The notes beneath the pieces are model-generated. The model did no database searches. It was not told the DNA's origin and saw only the letters and a program-made list of their open reading frames with translations. Below, piece by piece: positions 1-8,321 of a stretch of DNA of 43,124 bases (within the stretch, counting starts at the first letter, position 1; the number at the start of each line of letters is the position of its first letter). This DNA is from an uncultured Flavobacteriales bacterium (GTDB taxonomy: Bacteria; Bacteroidota; Bacteroidia; Flavobacteriales_G; Salibacteraceae): assembly GCA_913057205.1 (NCBI GenBank), contig CAJXNO010000021.1:1-43124 (forward strand). The letters are read 5' to 3'. Both the position numbers and the translations under genes were made by a program.

Positions 1-1
1 A

Positions 2-1045
2 CACCGCTTGGAGCTTGATCTCAGCGACCTTCATGTAGAAAAGCTCGATCCAAAGCTCTTTGTTCCTGCACCTGCGCAAGGTGTGCTTGCTTTTCAATGC
101 AGGGAAGACGATGAAGAAACCGCAGCGGTCATCCGAAAGATCCATGATCCTGCCATCGCCGAGGAAATCGATATTGAACGCAGCATCCTATCCGGATTTG
201 GTGGTGGGTGTCACATCCCAATCGGGGCCCATGTAACCCGCCTTTCCGAAGGCTTTGATGTCCGTGTAAGCTTTGCGGATGCATGGGAAACGGTAAACCG
301 ACGTGTTCGCTTCTACGCTCAAAGCAAGGCGGAAGCATTGAAACGTTTTGATGCCTTGAAGACGGAGGAAGGACTTCCTCGATCGGTTTTCATCAGCAGG
401 GAACTAGACGATGCATCCTACTTGAAACGCGCCTGCAAGAACTTAAGCATATCACTGGAAGACTGCGCCTTGATCGAAACCAAGAACCTAGGTTTCGACG
501 CTATCCCTGCCAAAGTAGATTGGGTGTTCTTTTCAAGTGGGAATGCTGTACGACACTTCTTCGAGCAAGTAAATGAACATGATTGGCAAAATCATCAGTT
601 TGGCGCGTTGGGCGAAGGAACGGCACATACGTTAGCACAGCATGTTCCGTCCATCGCTTTCATCGGAAAAGGAGGTGACACGGACGCGGTAGCTCAACAG
701 TTCAAAGCGGCCTTGGGGGCTGGTCGTGTGCTTTTACCCTCTTCAGATAAAAGTTTACATGCCATTTCAAAGGCGCTACGTCCTGACCAAGTTGAGGTGG
801 TGACGTGTTATACCACATCCTATGTGGAGCGCGAGATCAATGAAAAGGAAGCCTACATTTTCACCAGCCCGAGCAATGTAGAAGCCTTCATCAGCGCCGG
901 CAATGTGCTACCGGAAGAGGCGTGTGTTATCGCCATTGGCGACGCCACTGCTAGCGCACTCCGGGTTCATCATGCTGAAGTAAGGGTCGCTGCTATTCCG
1001 CATGAAGCAGAACTCCTCGCTTTGATGACCCGCCAGAATTCTTGA
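2..1045 (+). CDS. Fused hydroxymethylbilane synthase / uroporphyrinogen-III synthase (HemC-HemD), 5' end cut by window
   Basis: Two consecutive heme-pathway enzymes appear joined in one reading frame. HemC polymerises four porphobilinogens to hydroxymethylbilane, and HemD closes and flips the ring to uroporphyrinogen III. The first ~85 codons match the C-terminal part of HemC: the VPAPAQGVLAFQCR stretch, the IERSIL helix, and GGGCHIPIGA, whose Cys carries the dipyrromethane cofactor. A linker follows, then from about residue 125 a HemD-like domain beginning VFISREL and containing the FFSSGNAVRHFF and FTSPSNVEAF stretches typical of the family. The frame is open to the first base of the window (His-Arg-Leu-Glu-Leu), so the apparent TTG at 8 is not a start and the true start lies upstream. 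No stop or restart separates the domains. Both identifications are by motif and order. HemD is a fast-evolving family, so that half is less certain than HemC. Confidence 0.88.
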   Translation, partial: HRLELDLSDLHVEKLDPKLFVPAPAQGVLAFQCREDDEETAAVIRKIHDPAIAEEIDIERSILSGFGGGCHIPIGAHVTRLSEGFDVRVSFADAWETVNRRVRFYAQSKAEALKRFDALKTEEGLPRSVFISRELDDASYLKRACKNLSISLEDCALIETKNLGFDAIPAKVDWVFFSSGNAVRHFFEQVNEHDWQNHQFGALGEGTAHTLAQHVPSIAFIGKGGDTDAVAQQFKAALGAGRVLLPSSDKSLHAISKALRPDQVEVVTCYTTSYVEREINEKEAYIFTSPSNVEAFISAGNVLPEEACVIAIGDATASALRVHHAEVRVAAIPHEAELLALMTRQNS

Positions 1046-1047
1046 CC

Positions 1048-1076
1048 TTTGGGCCAACCAAGATGCCGTATCTTGC
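1048..1076 (+). promoter_or_regulatory. Possible Bacteroidota-type promoter for the 1110 secreted-protein gene
   Basis: TTTG at 1048-1051 is followed after 17 bases by TATCTTGC at 1069-1076, a partial match to the Bacteroidota -7 element TAnnTTTG at acceptable spacing. The gene starts 34 bases further on. The -7 match is imperfect at its last two bases, so this is tentative. Confidence 0.3.
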
Positions 1077-1109
1077 GTAACACTTATACCATCACCTAAA
1101 ATATGTGAT

Positions 1110-4100
1110 ATGAGGCATTTATTATTCACGCTTACGCTAATTCTGATTACTTCCCTTACAAGTCTCGGACAGATAACCTCCAGCGTAACCCACCAAGACG
1201 CCACCTGCTGGTATGGAAACGATGGCAGCATCGGCATAGATAGTATTGAAGGTTGTTTTACTCCAATCGAAATCACCGTAGATTCCAATACCTACGTGAT
1301 CAATCATTTGAAGAACGACGAATACAACCACCTCAATCACGGCTCTGGTACTGGCGAAGACCGAGCCTATTCGATCTGGGCAGGGAATACAAGCGTTGGG
1401 GATGTCTACATCGCTACTGGAACCTTTGTGAACTCGGTTTCCTTTGATACCCTAACCCTCAATGCAAGTGGAAGCCTTGATATGTTCACCGTGTGCTATG
1501 ATGCAACCACGGGCGGCGTTCTTTGGGCCATTCAAGGCGGTACCGCAGGAAACACCTTCACCGCCGGATATGCTATTACCGGAGCAAATGAAAAGGCTTA
1601 CGTAACCGGTTATTTTACCGGAAACTGTCAAATGGGCAACTTCAACATCACCTCTACCGGTGGATATCAAGCCTACGTTGCAAAGATCGATATCCCCACG
1701 GGTAATGTGGATACGGTGGTTCAGTACGGTGAAAGCAACGTTCAAGAAGGCTTCAACATCAATTATGCTGATGGACGCATCTACTTGGTTGGAAACTTCC
1801 AAGATTCCATCAACATTGCTGGCAACATGCTTAATGCCACAGGAGGTTTAGACGGATTTATCGCGTGCATCGATACAAACATGATTGATGAATACTGGTC
1901 TGCCGCCGTCCTTGGCGGTAACTCAGTGATCATGAATGATGTGGTGCCCTTTAGCAATGGCGGAACCGTAGAGAAAGCCTTTGTAGTAGGGTCGTATAAC
2001 AGTGCTACAACCATCGGATCAACCAACCTTACGGCTGTAGGTGGTAATGATTTCTTCGTCGCTGCCATAGACACCACAGGAACCTGGCTCTGGGCAGAGC
2101 AAGGTGGTTCAACAGGAGCAGACTTTTGTACGAGTATTGACATCAACAGCGGTGGAGAACGCCTCTATTTGGGCGGTTCTTGGACAGGAACAATGAACTT
2201 CGGTGGATCAAACTTCACCGCAACCACTGGCGACGATGGTTTCATCGCCTACATGGATACGGCGGGGGTTTTGGATACCCTCTATGTTCTTGCCGGTACT
2301 GGGGTTGAGCAAGTCAAAGACCTGCAATCAGTGGATGATGACTACTTGATCTTTACCGCTACTATGAATGCCAACCTGGATTACGCCGACAGCTCTTTTT
2401 CAACGAACGGAGGGTCGGATGCGTTTGTAGGGAAAATCGGAAAAGACTTTCATGAGATCTGGGGCAAGAACTTCGGAGGAAATGCTGGAGACCAGTTCGC
2501 TTCCGTGCGGACAGGGCCAAACGATCGATACCACGTTGCTGGTTACTTCCAGAACGATGCTTCAAGTTATCAAGCAGGCCTAATCTCTGCAGGTGGGTTT
2601 GATGTGATTGTTAGCAACGACTTCTTGATGGGTCAAGCCGATACAAGCATCGCCATCAATAACTTGATGGCAGGAACATACTTGGTGAACTACCTCGATT
2701 CCAATGGAAACACGATGGTAGACACCGTGATCCTTGGTCCTGATAGCATTACGGCTACGGCAAGTATTACCAACGCGAGCTCCGCATCCGCAAACGACGG
2801 GTCCATTGACCTAAGTGTTAGCGGCGGAACCCCTGGTTACACCTTCTTATGGAGCAATGGAGCAACCACGGAAGACCTCGACTCACTTACGGCTGGCACG
2901 TATTGCGTAACCATTACAGATACCAACGGCTGCGTAGATAGCAACAACTGCTTTGTAGTGGATTCAGCAGCGAGCAGTGCGACGTTAATGATCACAGGAG
3001 TAGTGCAAGACCTGAACTGTTACGATGACAGCACCGGGGCGATCAACGTGACCATAACTGGCGCGAATGGAGCTGTTAGCTACACGTGGAATACGGGTGC
3101 AACTACAGAAGACCTCACTGGATTAGGAGCTGGTATCTACACGATTACGGTTTCTGATAACGATACTACCGTTGTAGACTCCTTTATTGTAAATCAGCCG
3201 CCAGAGATTGTTGTCAACGGTATCATCACGCCTCCTAGCACGGGAAGCGCGAATGATGGTGCCATCAATGTGACCGTGAGCGGCGGAGTACCACCGTTTA
3301 GTTTCATTTGGAGTAATGGTGAAACTACCGAAGACCTCGATAGCTTAACGATTGGTAACTACAGCATCACGGTGACCGATAGCTCCGGATGTCAGGTCAT
3401 TCGCAATTTCGCTGTGGACACTTTACCGGCCTTAAGCCTGGTGAGTACTTCCATGGACGTGACCTGCCTTACAACCAACAATGGCAGCATAGACCTTACC
3501 GTGATTGGCGGCGCTGCGCCCTTCACCTTTGCGTGGAGCAATGGCGAAACCACCGAAGACATCTTTGGCTTGGCTGCAGGGACTTACACGGTAACCGTAA
3601 CAGACAGTGCCAACCAAACGGCCACATTAACAGATACCATTGCCTCTGACCCGATCTTCCCAGATCCTGTGGTGGGTCCAATCACCGGTGGAAACTCGGT
3701 TCAAGCATGGTCGAATTACAACTACAGCGTACCAAGTTCAAATGGCTCTGCCTTTGATTGGACCGTAACGGGTGGTAGTTTGGTAAGCAGCGCAAGCAAC
3801 GCTGCAGTGGTGCAGTGGAATGCCGGTCCAAATGGTACGCTCTATGTTACCGAAACGGATGTCAACGGCTGTATCGCAAGCGACAGTCTATCGGTGGCCA
3901 TCCTGTTTGTAGGCATCGGAGAGCGTCATGAACACGCGATTACCGTCTTCCCTAACCCGGTAGTTGATCAGGTATATATTCAGCTTCCAACGGCCTTAGA
4001 ATTGCCTCAGGTGCGCATCATCGATATGAACGGACAATTGGTTAAGTTCTTTACGGCTGACCGATACAACAGCTTCATCGATTTTCAGGATCAAGCTGCA

Positions 4101-4172
4101 GGCGCGTACTTCATCTCGTTTGAGTATAAAGACCTCGGTATAAGCGTGCAGCACAAACTCATCAAGAGATAA
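1110..4172 (+). CDS. Secreted T9SS cargo protein with beta-propeller-like repeats and SprB repeats (1020 aa)
   Basis: A large extracellular protein of unknown specific role. Residues 1-20 are a signal peptide (MRHLLFTLTLILITSLTSLGQ). Residues ~85-500 contain about seven divergent units of a D-x-F-V-A-x-x-D-T-T-G-x-W-L-W-A type with GG and Y-x-x-G-x-F elements, resembling SBBP/beta-propeller repeats. Residues ~553-836 hold four SprB-type repeats, each with a NDGSI/GAI strand, a W-S/N-x-G-x-T-T-E-D-L core and a GxYxITVTDxxG end. The last ~75 residues (VFPNPVVDQV ... GAYFISFEYK ... HKLIKR) form a T9SS type A sorting domain, so export is expected through the outer-membrane T9SS translocon to the surface or medium. 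SprB repeats are known from the F. johnsoniae gliding adhesin, but the repeat alone does not prove adhesion. It is a single transcription unit with its own terminator. Confidence 0.88.
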   Translation: MRHLLFTLTLILITSLTSLGQITSSVTHQDATCWYGNDGSIGIDSIEGCFTPIEITVDSNTYVINHLKNDEYNHLNHGSGTGEDRAYSIWAGNTSVGDVYIATGTFVNSVSFDTLTLNASGSLDMFTVCYDATTGGVLWAIQGGTAGNTFTAGYAITGANEKAYVTGYFTGNCQMGNFNITSTGGYQAYVAKIDIPTGNVDTVVQYGESNVQEGFNINYADGRIYLVGNFQDSINIAGNMLNATGGLDGFIACIDTNMIDEYWSAAVLGGNSVIMNDVVPFSNGGTVEKAFVVGSYNSATTIGSTNLTAVGGNDFFVAAIDTTGTWLWAEQGGSTGADFCTSIDINSGGERLYLGGSWTGTMNFGGSNFTATTGDDGFIAYMDTAGVLDTLYVLAGTGVEQVKDLQSVDDDYLIFTATMNANLDYADSSFSTNGGSDAFVGKIGKDFHEIWGKNFGGNAGDQFASVRTGPNDRYHVAGYFQNDASSYQAGLISAGGFDVIVSNDFLMGQADTSIAINNLMAGTYLVNYLDSNGNTMVDTVILGPDSITATASITNASSASANDGSIDLSVSGGTPGYTFLWSNGATTEDLDSLTAGTYCVTITDTNGCVDSNNCFVVDSAASSATLMITGVVQDLNCYDDSTGAINVTITGANGAVSYTWNTGATTEDLTGLGAGIYTITVSDNDTTVVDSFIVNQPPEIVVNGIITPPSTGSANDGAINVTVSGGVPPFSFIWSNGETTEDLDSLTIGNYSITVTDSSGCQVIRNFAVDTLPALSLVSTSMDVTCLTTNNGSIDLTVIGGAAPFTFAWSNGETTEDIFGLAAGTYTVTVTDSANQTATLTDTIASDPIFPDPVVGPITGGNSVQAWSNYNYSVPSSNGSAFDWTVTGGSLVSSASNAAVVQWNAGPNGTLYVTETDVNGCIASDSLSVAILFVGIGERHEHAITVFPNPVVDQVYIQLPTALELPQVRIIDMNGQLVKFFTADRYNSFIDFQDQAAGAYFISFEYKDLGISVQHKLIKR

Positions 4173-4196
4173 GCGCATAAGCGATAGAACATCTAG

Positions 4197-4226
4197 AACC
4201 CTGGCCTTTACTGGTCAGGGTTTTTT
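4197..4226 (+). terminator. Rho-independent terminator after the 1110-4172 gene
   Basis: AACCCTGGCC pairs with GGTCAGGGTT (one G-U) around a 6-base loop and runs into six T residues, 25 bases past the stop codon. Confidence 0.85.
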
Positions 4227-4443
4227 CATGCCTAGATACGAGAGCATTTGGCGCTCCTTCCTGCCACGACCTTAAAGGGTGGAGCATACCTTTCTTCGAA
4301 CGATCGGAAGGTTCACGGTCATTTCAGCACCCATCAACCGCTAGATATGTCTGCAGCAGTCAGATCAACACGAAATCATCCTGCCGCCAACTACACAATT
4401 AGCGATTGTGAAATTGAATAACCCGATGGCACAATCGCGCAAC
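4227..4443. other. Intergenic spacer between two convergent genes
   Basis: About 220 bases lie between the two facing terminators. I see no convincing ORF, RNA gene or long repeat here. Composition is like the surrounding chromosome. Confidence 0.5.
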
Positions 4444-4472
4444 AAAAAAGCCCTCTCATTTCTGAAAGGGCT
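4444..4472 (-). terminator. Rho-independent terminator after the 4498-6036 gene
   Basis: Read on the minus strand, AGCCCTTTCA and TGAGAGGGCT form a 10-bp stem (one G-U) followed by TTTTTT, 26 bases after the stop codon. It is distinct from the plus-strand terminator ~220 bases away. Confidence 0.85.
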
Positions 4473-4497
4473 CTTTCTAGTATCTTTTTCGATAAGC

Positions 4498-6036
4498 TTA
4501 CTCGAGGTAAAGCTTGCGTACGATCTGCTCACCGCTGTTTAGCTGAAGACGAGCGATGTAGATGCCTCCTGCTAAGTCGTTCTTCGCAATAACGGCTTGT
4601 GTGCTGTTTCCAGCTGCTACAGCTACTTCCTCACCAAGTAGGTTGAACAAAGAAACACAATTGATCACCTCTGTGGATTCAAATACCACTTGATCCACCT
4701 GATTCAATACAGTAAGTGATGCTTCTTCTGCATCTTCAATACCTGCAGGTGGGAATGGCTCACCAATGAAACAATCATCCACATTCAGGTTAATCGTTCT
4801 GGAAGTACCACATCCAATATCATCCAAGCCGCGAACGATCACAGGAATGGTTCCAGGTTCGTTTGGACTCACCGTCTGCACGTTATTGGTTGAGTTGATC
4901 ACAGAATTCGGAAGGGTCCAGATGTAAGAAACACAAACGGCACAAGTAGCTGTTAGCTCAGCCGTTTCATCCAAACACAAGCTCGGATCACCAGCGGTTT
5001 GTTGAAGCGTGAGGCCTGGTGCTGGATTCACTGTGATCGTAATGTCATCTGTTCTCACACAGCCGTCACTCTCCGCCTCTAGCGTGTACGTAGTGGTAGT
5101 AGTTGGAGACAGTGTTACGTCTTGCGATGTTGGATTATCCACCCCGGTCGTTGGAGTCCAGCTATAGCTGTTTCCTGTTGAAAGCACGTCGATGAAGATG
5201 CTTTGACCTTCGCATATCGTTGCCTCTTCGGGTTGGAATACGATGGTTGGTGGATTGCGGTTCACACGCACCAAGATGCTGGCGCTTCCTGTACAACCAT
5301 TCGAATCCGTTACCATCACGGTATAGGTGGTATTGCCTGTTGGCGTTGCAATAACCGACATGCTTGCGCTATCGTTCAAGGTTGCAATCGGAGACCATTC
5401 ATAAGAAGCTACACCATTTGCTACAGCGGTGAGGGTTGCGGAACCTCCTTCACAAACAAAGCCGTTGGTAGCAGACGTGGTGCTGTTGATGGTAACTACT
5501 GGAGAAGAGTCCACACTGATCATCATGCTCGTCATATCCATACAACCATTGGTATCCGTAACCATCAAAGTGAAGGTTGTATCAGCTGTTGGTGTTGCGA
5601 TAACCGTATCTCCACCTGTGGTATCCAACAAGCCGGCTGGTCCCCACGTGTAGGTAGCCATTCCCATAGGCATTCCAACCAACTCGGTGCTGCTACCTTC
5701 ACAAAGCGTCATACCAGCGCTTGACATCATAGCAGCCGTTGGGTTCGGATTTACCGTAATATCTATTCCAATGGTATCCGTATCTGCTGGAAAGATGTTG
5801 ATCCCAACCGCCCAAATGGTATGCGTTCCAACTACCGACGTGGTGAATTCATACGTCGCCATTGTTGTTGTGTCTTGGTTCAAGGTGTCTACCCATCCAA
5901 GGATCGTCATGCCAGAAGCCGTGTAGCTCAGCGTATCGTTCACACACATGGAAGAGTCGCCTCCATTCACGGAGAGCTGTGCTTTTGCTGAAAAGCTGAA
6001 CGCAGTGATGAGGGTCAATAGTAGAAGTTTCCGCAT
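4498..6036 (-). CDS. Secreted T9SS cargo protein with Ig/PKD-like repeats (512 aa)
   Basis: A predicted extracellular protein of unknown function. Residues 1-19 are a signal peptide (MRKLLLLTLITAFSFSAKAQ). The body consists of about five ~85-residue beta-sandwich-like units of Ig/PKD type, recognised by recurring C-E-G-x-S, Y-x-W-x-P and T-T-Y-T-V/L-x-V-T-D-x-N-G-C elements. The final ~75 residues, including VINCVSLFNLLGEEV, LAGGIYIARLQ and QIVRKLYLE, form a T9SS type A sorting domain although its opening P-N-P motif is not conserved. No enzymatic motif is visible. The protein is rich in Thr, Ser and Val. It is transcribed away from tadA from a well-formed promoter and ends in its own terminator, so it is monocistronic. 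Confidence 0.85.
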   Translation of the reverse strand: MRKLLLLTLITAFSFSAKAQLSVNGGDSSMCVNDTLSYTASGMTILGWVDTLNQDTTTMATYEFTTSVVGTHTIWAVGINIFPADTDTIGIDITVNPNPTAAMMSSAGMTLCEGSSTELVGMPMGMATYTWGPAGLLDTTGGDTVIATPTADTTFTLMVTDTNGCMDMTSMMISVDSSPVVTINSTTSATNGFVCEGGSATLTAVANGVASYEWSPIATLNDSASMSVIATPTGNTTYTVMVTDSNGCTGSASILVRVNRNPPTIVFQPEEATICEGQSIFIDVLSTGNSYSWTPTTGVDNPTSQDVTLSPTTTTTYTLEAESDGCVRTDDITITVNPAPGLTLQQTAGDPSLCLDETAELTATCAVCVSYIWTLPNSVINSTNNVQTVSPNEPGTIPVIVRGLDDIGCGTSRTINLNVDDCFIGEPFPPAGIEDAEEASLTVLNQVDQVVFESTEVINCVSLFNLLGEEVAVAAGNSTQAVIAKNDLAGGIYIARLQLNSGEQIVRKLYLE

Positions 6037-6063
6037 TTTAATTAGGTTTTTGACGTAAACTCA

Positions 6064-6095
6064 CAAATCTACCGGATAATTGCATACGTACAAAA
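6064..6095 (-). promoter_or_regulatory. Bacteroidota-type promoter for the 4498-6036 gene
   Basis: On the minus strand TTTTG (6091-6095) and a perfect -7 element TAGATTTG (6064-6071) are separated by 19 bases, matching the TTTG-N(19-21)-TAnnTTTG consensus. The start codon lies about 28 bases downstream of the -7 element. Confidence 0.7.
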
Positions 6096-6120
6096 CCGAA
6101 TCCTCAATTGATTCCACCGA

Positions 6121-6588
6121 ATGAAAGATGATGTTGAACTACTGAGTGTACAGTCCGACGAACACTTCATGCGCCTTGCATTGCAAGAAGCCCAGCAGGC
6201 GATGCACCGTGACGAAGTACCGGTAGGCGCCGTTGTGGTATCCAGGGGCAAGGTGATTGCCCGATCACACAACCTAACGGAAGCGCTGAATGACGTTACG
6301 GCCCATGCGGAAATGCAAGCCATCACCGCTGCAGCGAACCACTTGGGTGGCAAGTACCTCGAGAAGTGCACCCTCTATGTAACCTTAGAGCCCTGCGTGA
6401 TGTGTGCAGGAGCGTTGTTCTGGTCGCACATCGGACGGATTGTCTTTGGCGCAAATGATGAAAAGCGGGGCTACCGAAGGCTCGAGTCTAGCCTGCTTCA
6501 CCCAAAAACGGAAGTATTGGGCGGTGTGCTGGCAGACGAGGCATCCGCGCTCATCAAGGACTTTTTTCAGCATAAGCGAAACCGCTAA
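6121..6588 (+). CDS. tadA: tRNA-specific adenosine deaminase TadA
   Basis: Deaminates adenosine 34 to inosine in the anticodon of tRNA-Arg(ACG), letting one tRNA read CGU, CGC and CGA. It is a cytoplasmic zinc enzyme of the cytidine-deaminase fold. The zinc and catalytic motif AHAEMQA places His62 as ligand and Glu64 as proton shuttle. The second zinc motif PCVMCAGA supplies Cys92 and Cys95. The length (155 aa) is usual for bacterial TadA. The N-terminal helix (FMRLALQEAQQA) and the EVPVGAVVV strand also fit. It is divergent from the T9SS cargo gene and sits 68 bases before a bacilliredoxin gene that has its own -7 box. Guanine deaminases share the motif pattern, but this length and the ALFWSHIGRIVFGA segment favour TadA. 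Confidence 0.93.
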   Translation: MKDDVELLSVQSDEHFMRLALQEAQQAMHRDEVPVGAVVVSRGKVIARSHNLTEALNDVTAHAEMQAITAAANHLGGKYLEKCTLYVTLEPCVMCAGALFWSHIGRIVFGANDEKRGYRRLESSLLHPKTEVLGGVLADEASALIKDFFQHKRNR

Positions 6589-6625
6589 GGAGCTGTTAAG
6601 TCGAACACCCTTCCTTTCGGAGTGT

Positions 6626-6633
6626 TACCTTTG
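6626..6633 (+). promoter_or_regulatory. -7 promoter element of the bacilliredoxin gene
   Basis: TACCTTTG is a perfect TAnnTTTG -7 element 23 bases before the start codon at 6657. No clear TTTG lies at the expected -33 distance. Confidence 0.5.
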
Positions 6634-6656
6634 TATTCTATTTAAAACCAACAATT

Positions 6657-7070
6657 ATGTATCCAGAAGAAATCGTTGCACCGATGAAATCAGAGCTCAC
6701 CGAAGTGGGTTTTGACGAGCTGCTTACAGCGGAATCTGTAGACGAGATGATGAATGACATGAAGGGTACAGCACTGATCATGGTGAACAGTGTGTGTGGT
6801 TGCGCTGCTGCAAATGCACGTCCAGCCGTACGCATGGCCATCGATCATGCCAAGAAGCCAGACCGGCTCACCACCGTTTTTGCAGGTGTGGATCAGGATG
6901 CCGTTGCTCAAGCACGGAAGTACTTCCTGCCTTACCCACCTTCTTCACCTTCCATCGCATTGATGAAAGACGGAAAGCTGGTTCATTTCATTGAACGTCA
7001 TCACATCGAAGGCCGTCCAGCTGAATTGATCGCAGAGAATCTAAAAGCTGCGTTCGAGGAGTATTGCTAA
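6657..7070 (+). CDS. BrxA/BrxB family bacilliredoxin
   Basis: A small thioredoxin-fold thiol protein (137 aa, the usual length) of the YphP/YqiW family. In Firmicutes these remove bacillithiol from S-bacillithiolated proteins. In Bacteroidota the low-molecular-weight thiol partner is less settled, so the substrate here is inferred. The signature CGC motif is at residues 47-49 (NSVCGCAAANARPA), followed by the conserved region with PPSSPSIALMKDG and the RHHIEGR segment. The protein starts MYPEEIV like its homologues. There is no signal peptide, so it is cytoplasmic. It has its own promoter element and a shared bidirectional terminator immediately downstream. Confidence 0.9.
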   Translation: MYPEEIVAPMKSELTEVGFDELLTAESVDEMMNDMKGTALIMVNSVCGCAAANARPAVRMAIDHAKKPDRLTTVFAGVDQDAVAQARKYFLPYPPSSPSIALMKDGKLVHFIERHHIEGRPAELIAENLKAAFEEYC

Positions 7071-7095
7071 TCGGTGACCGTTGATTAAGATTCAA

Positions 7096-7124
7096 AGCCT
7101 TCCCATTTCGGGAGGGCTTTTTTA
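7096..7124. terminator. Bidirectional terminator between bacilliredoxin and the EnvC-like gene
   Basis: AGCCTTCCC and GGGAGGGCT form a 9-bp stem (one G-U) followed by a plus-strand run of seven T residues. The same hairpin overlaps the stop codon of the minus-strand gene at 7122-7124 and could also end that operon, although its minus-strand T tract is short. Confidence 0.8.
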
Positions 7125-8321
7125 TTTCGCCTGGTAGATCCAGTAAGATGGATTCACCGTATCCGTGCCTTTCCAGAGCTGGAACTCGAACTCGGTCTTT
7201 CCCCCATTCGTGAGGATGATTCCGAGCTCCTCCTTGGTCTTGATCTTATCGCCGGTGTTGACGAAGGTCTCTTTCAAGTTGGTGTAAACGGTGATGTATT
7301 CCCCGTGCCTCACCATCACCGCCTTGCCAGCACCTTGGATGATCAGGATCTTGGTCACCTCACCATCGAACACCGCTCGGGCTCTGCTTCCTTCAGTTGT
7401 AGAGATCTTGATGCCGTTGTTTTTCACCTTGATGCCACTCAAGAAGGGGTGCGGCTGCTCACCAAAGTATGCGGTGATCTCTCCTTTATCCACCGGCCAT
7501 GGTAGCTTGCCTTTGTTGGCCACGAAGTTGTTGCCCAGCTCACGCGCCTCAGGGGTGAGTTTGTAGGTGCTTCCCGATGTTCCTGCCGCCTTGTTCCTGG
7601 CTGCAATTTCCCGCTCGATTGCTTTCTTGATCATCTCACGAAGTTCATCTGCGGCCCGCTCTGCCTCCTTCAGCTCTTGTTTGTATTGCGCCTCTTTGCT
7701 GCTCAGCTTCTCAAGTTCACGCTCCTTCTCCTGCTTCTCTCGGTTGAGCGTCAGCTTTTCTTGGTTCTGGGCATTGAGCACCTTGTTCTTCTCCTTACGC
7801 TGTTCTTCGAGGCGATCACGCTTGGAGGCCAAGCTCTTCTGGGTCTGTAGAATGGCTTCTGCCTGTTTCTGGCGGTATTCACTCAGCTGCTGGAGGTACT
7901 TCATCCTACGATATGCCTGTTGGAAGTCTTCACTCGCGAAGATGTACATCACTTTGTCGGCGCTGTTCCTCGTCTTATAGGCCTGAACTACCATCTTGGC
8001 ATACTCTTCCTTCAACCGCTCGATATCTTCCTCTAGCGCTTGAATCAGCTCTTCGTTCTGCTTGATCTGTTCATCGATCAAAGCGATCTCGTCGCGGATG
8101 GATTGGATCAATGCCTCCCGTTGGTTGATCTTCTTTGAAATCAAAACGATCTTGGTATTGGAGCTCTTACTGTCTTGCTTGATCTGCTGCAAGAGCTTCT
8201 CCTTGTACTCGATGTCTTGCCGTAGCTTCTGTTGCCTACGCTTCAATTCATCGCTGCTCTGTCCGAACGCATGTGCGCCCAGCAGAAGAAGAATTACGGT
8301 ACTAAGGAGACAATGCTTCAT
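7122..8321 (-). CDS. EnvC-like amidase activator: coiled coil plus degenerate M23/LytM domain
   Basis: Predicted periplasmic activator of peptidoglycan amidases in cell separation. Residues 1-20 are a signal peptide (ends AHAFGQ). Residues ~22-250 form a long Lys/Glu/Gln-rich coiled coil of the EnvC type. Residues ~275-397 are a LytM (peptidase M23) domain starting LPWPVDKGEITAYFG. The zinc ligands of active M23 enzymes are missing: the usual H-x-G-x-D is replaced by NNGIKIS (about residue 302), and the usual H-x-H-F-E by TEFEFQLW (about residue 377). Catalytically dead LytM domains are typical of EnvC/NlpD-type activators, so an enzymatic role is unlikely. It is the last gene of the envelope cluster and overlaps the DUF4292 gene by 20 bases, which suggests translational coupling. 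Confidence 0.87.
   Translation of the reverse strand: MKHCLLSTVILLLLGAHAFGQSSDELKRRQQKLRQDIEYKEKLLQQIKQDSKSSNTKIVLISKKINQREALIQSIRDEIALIDEQIKQNEELIQALEEDIERLKEEYAKMVVQAYKTRNSADKVMYIFASEDFQQAYRRMKYLQQLSEYRQKQAEAILQTQKSLASKRDRLEEQRKEKNKVLNAQNQEKLTLNREKQEKERELEKLSSKEAQYKQELKEAERAADELREMIKKAIEREIAARNKAAGTSGSTYKLTPEARELGNNFVANKGKLPWPVDKGEITAYFGEQPHPFLSGIKVKNNGIKISTTEGSRARAVFDGEVTKILIIQGAGKAVMVRHGEYITVYTNLKETFVNTGDKIKTKEELGIILTNGGKTEFEFQLWKGTDTVNPSYWIYQAK

Noticed and set aside
5203-5724. Plus-strand frame of 173 codons opposite the T9SS cargo gene
   Set aside because: It is antisense to repeated Ig/PKD units; its His/Arg/Cys-rich composition is unlike a real protein.
7567-7980. Ser/Leu-rich plus-strand frame opposite the EnvC-like coiled coil
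   Set aside because: It is the complement of Lys/Glu/Gln codons in the coiled coil and has no independent support.
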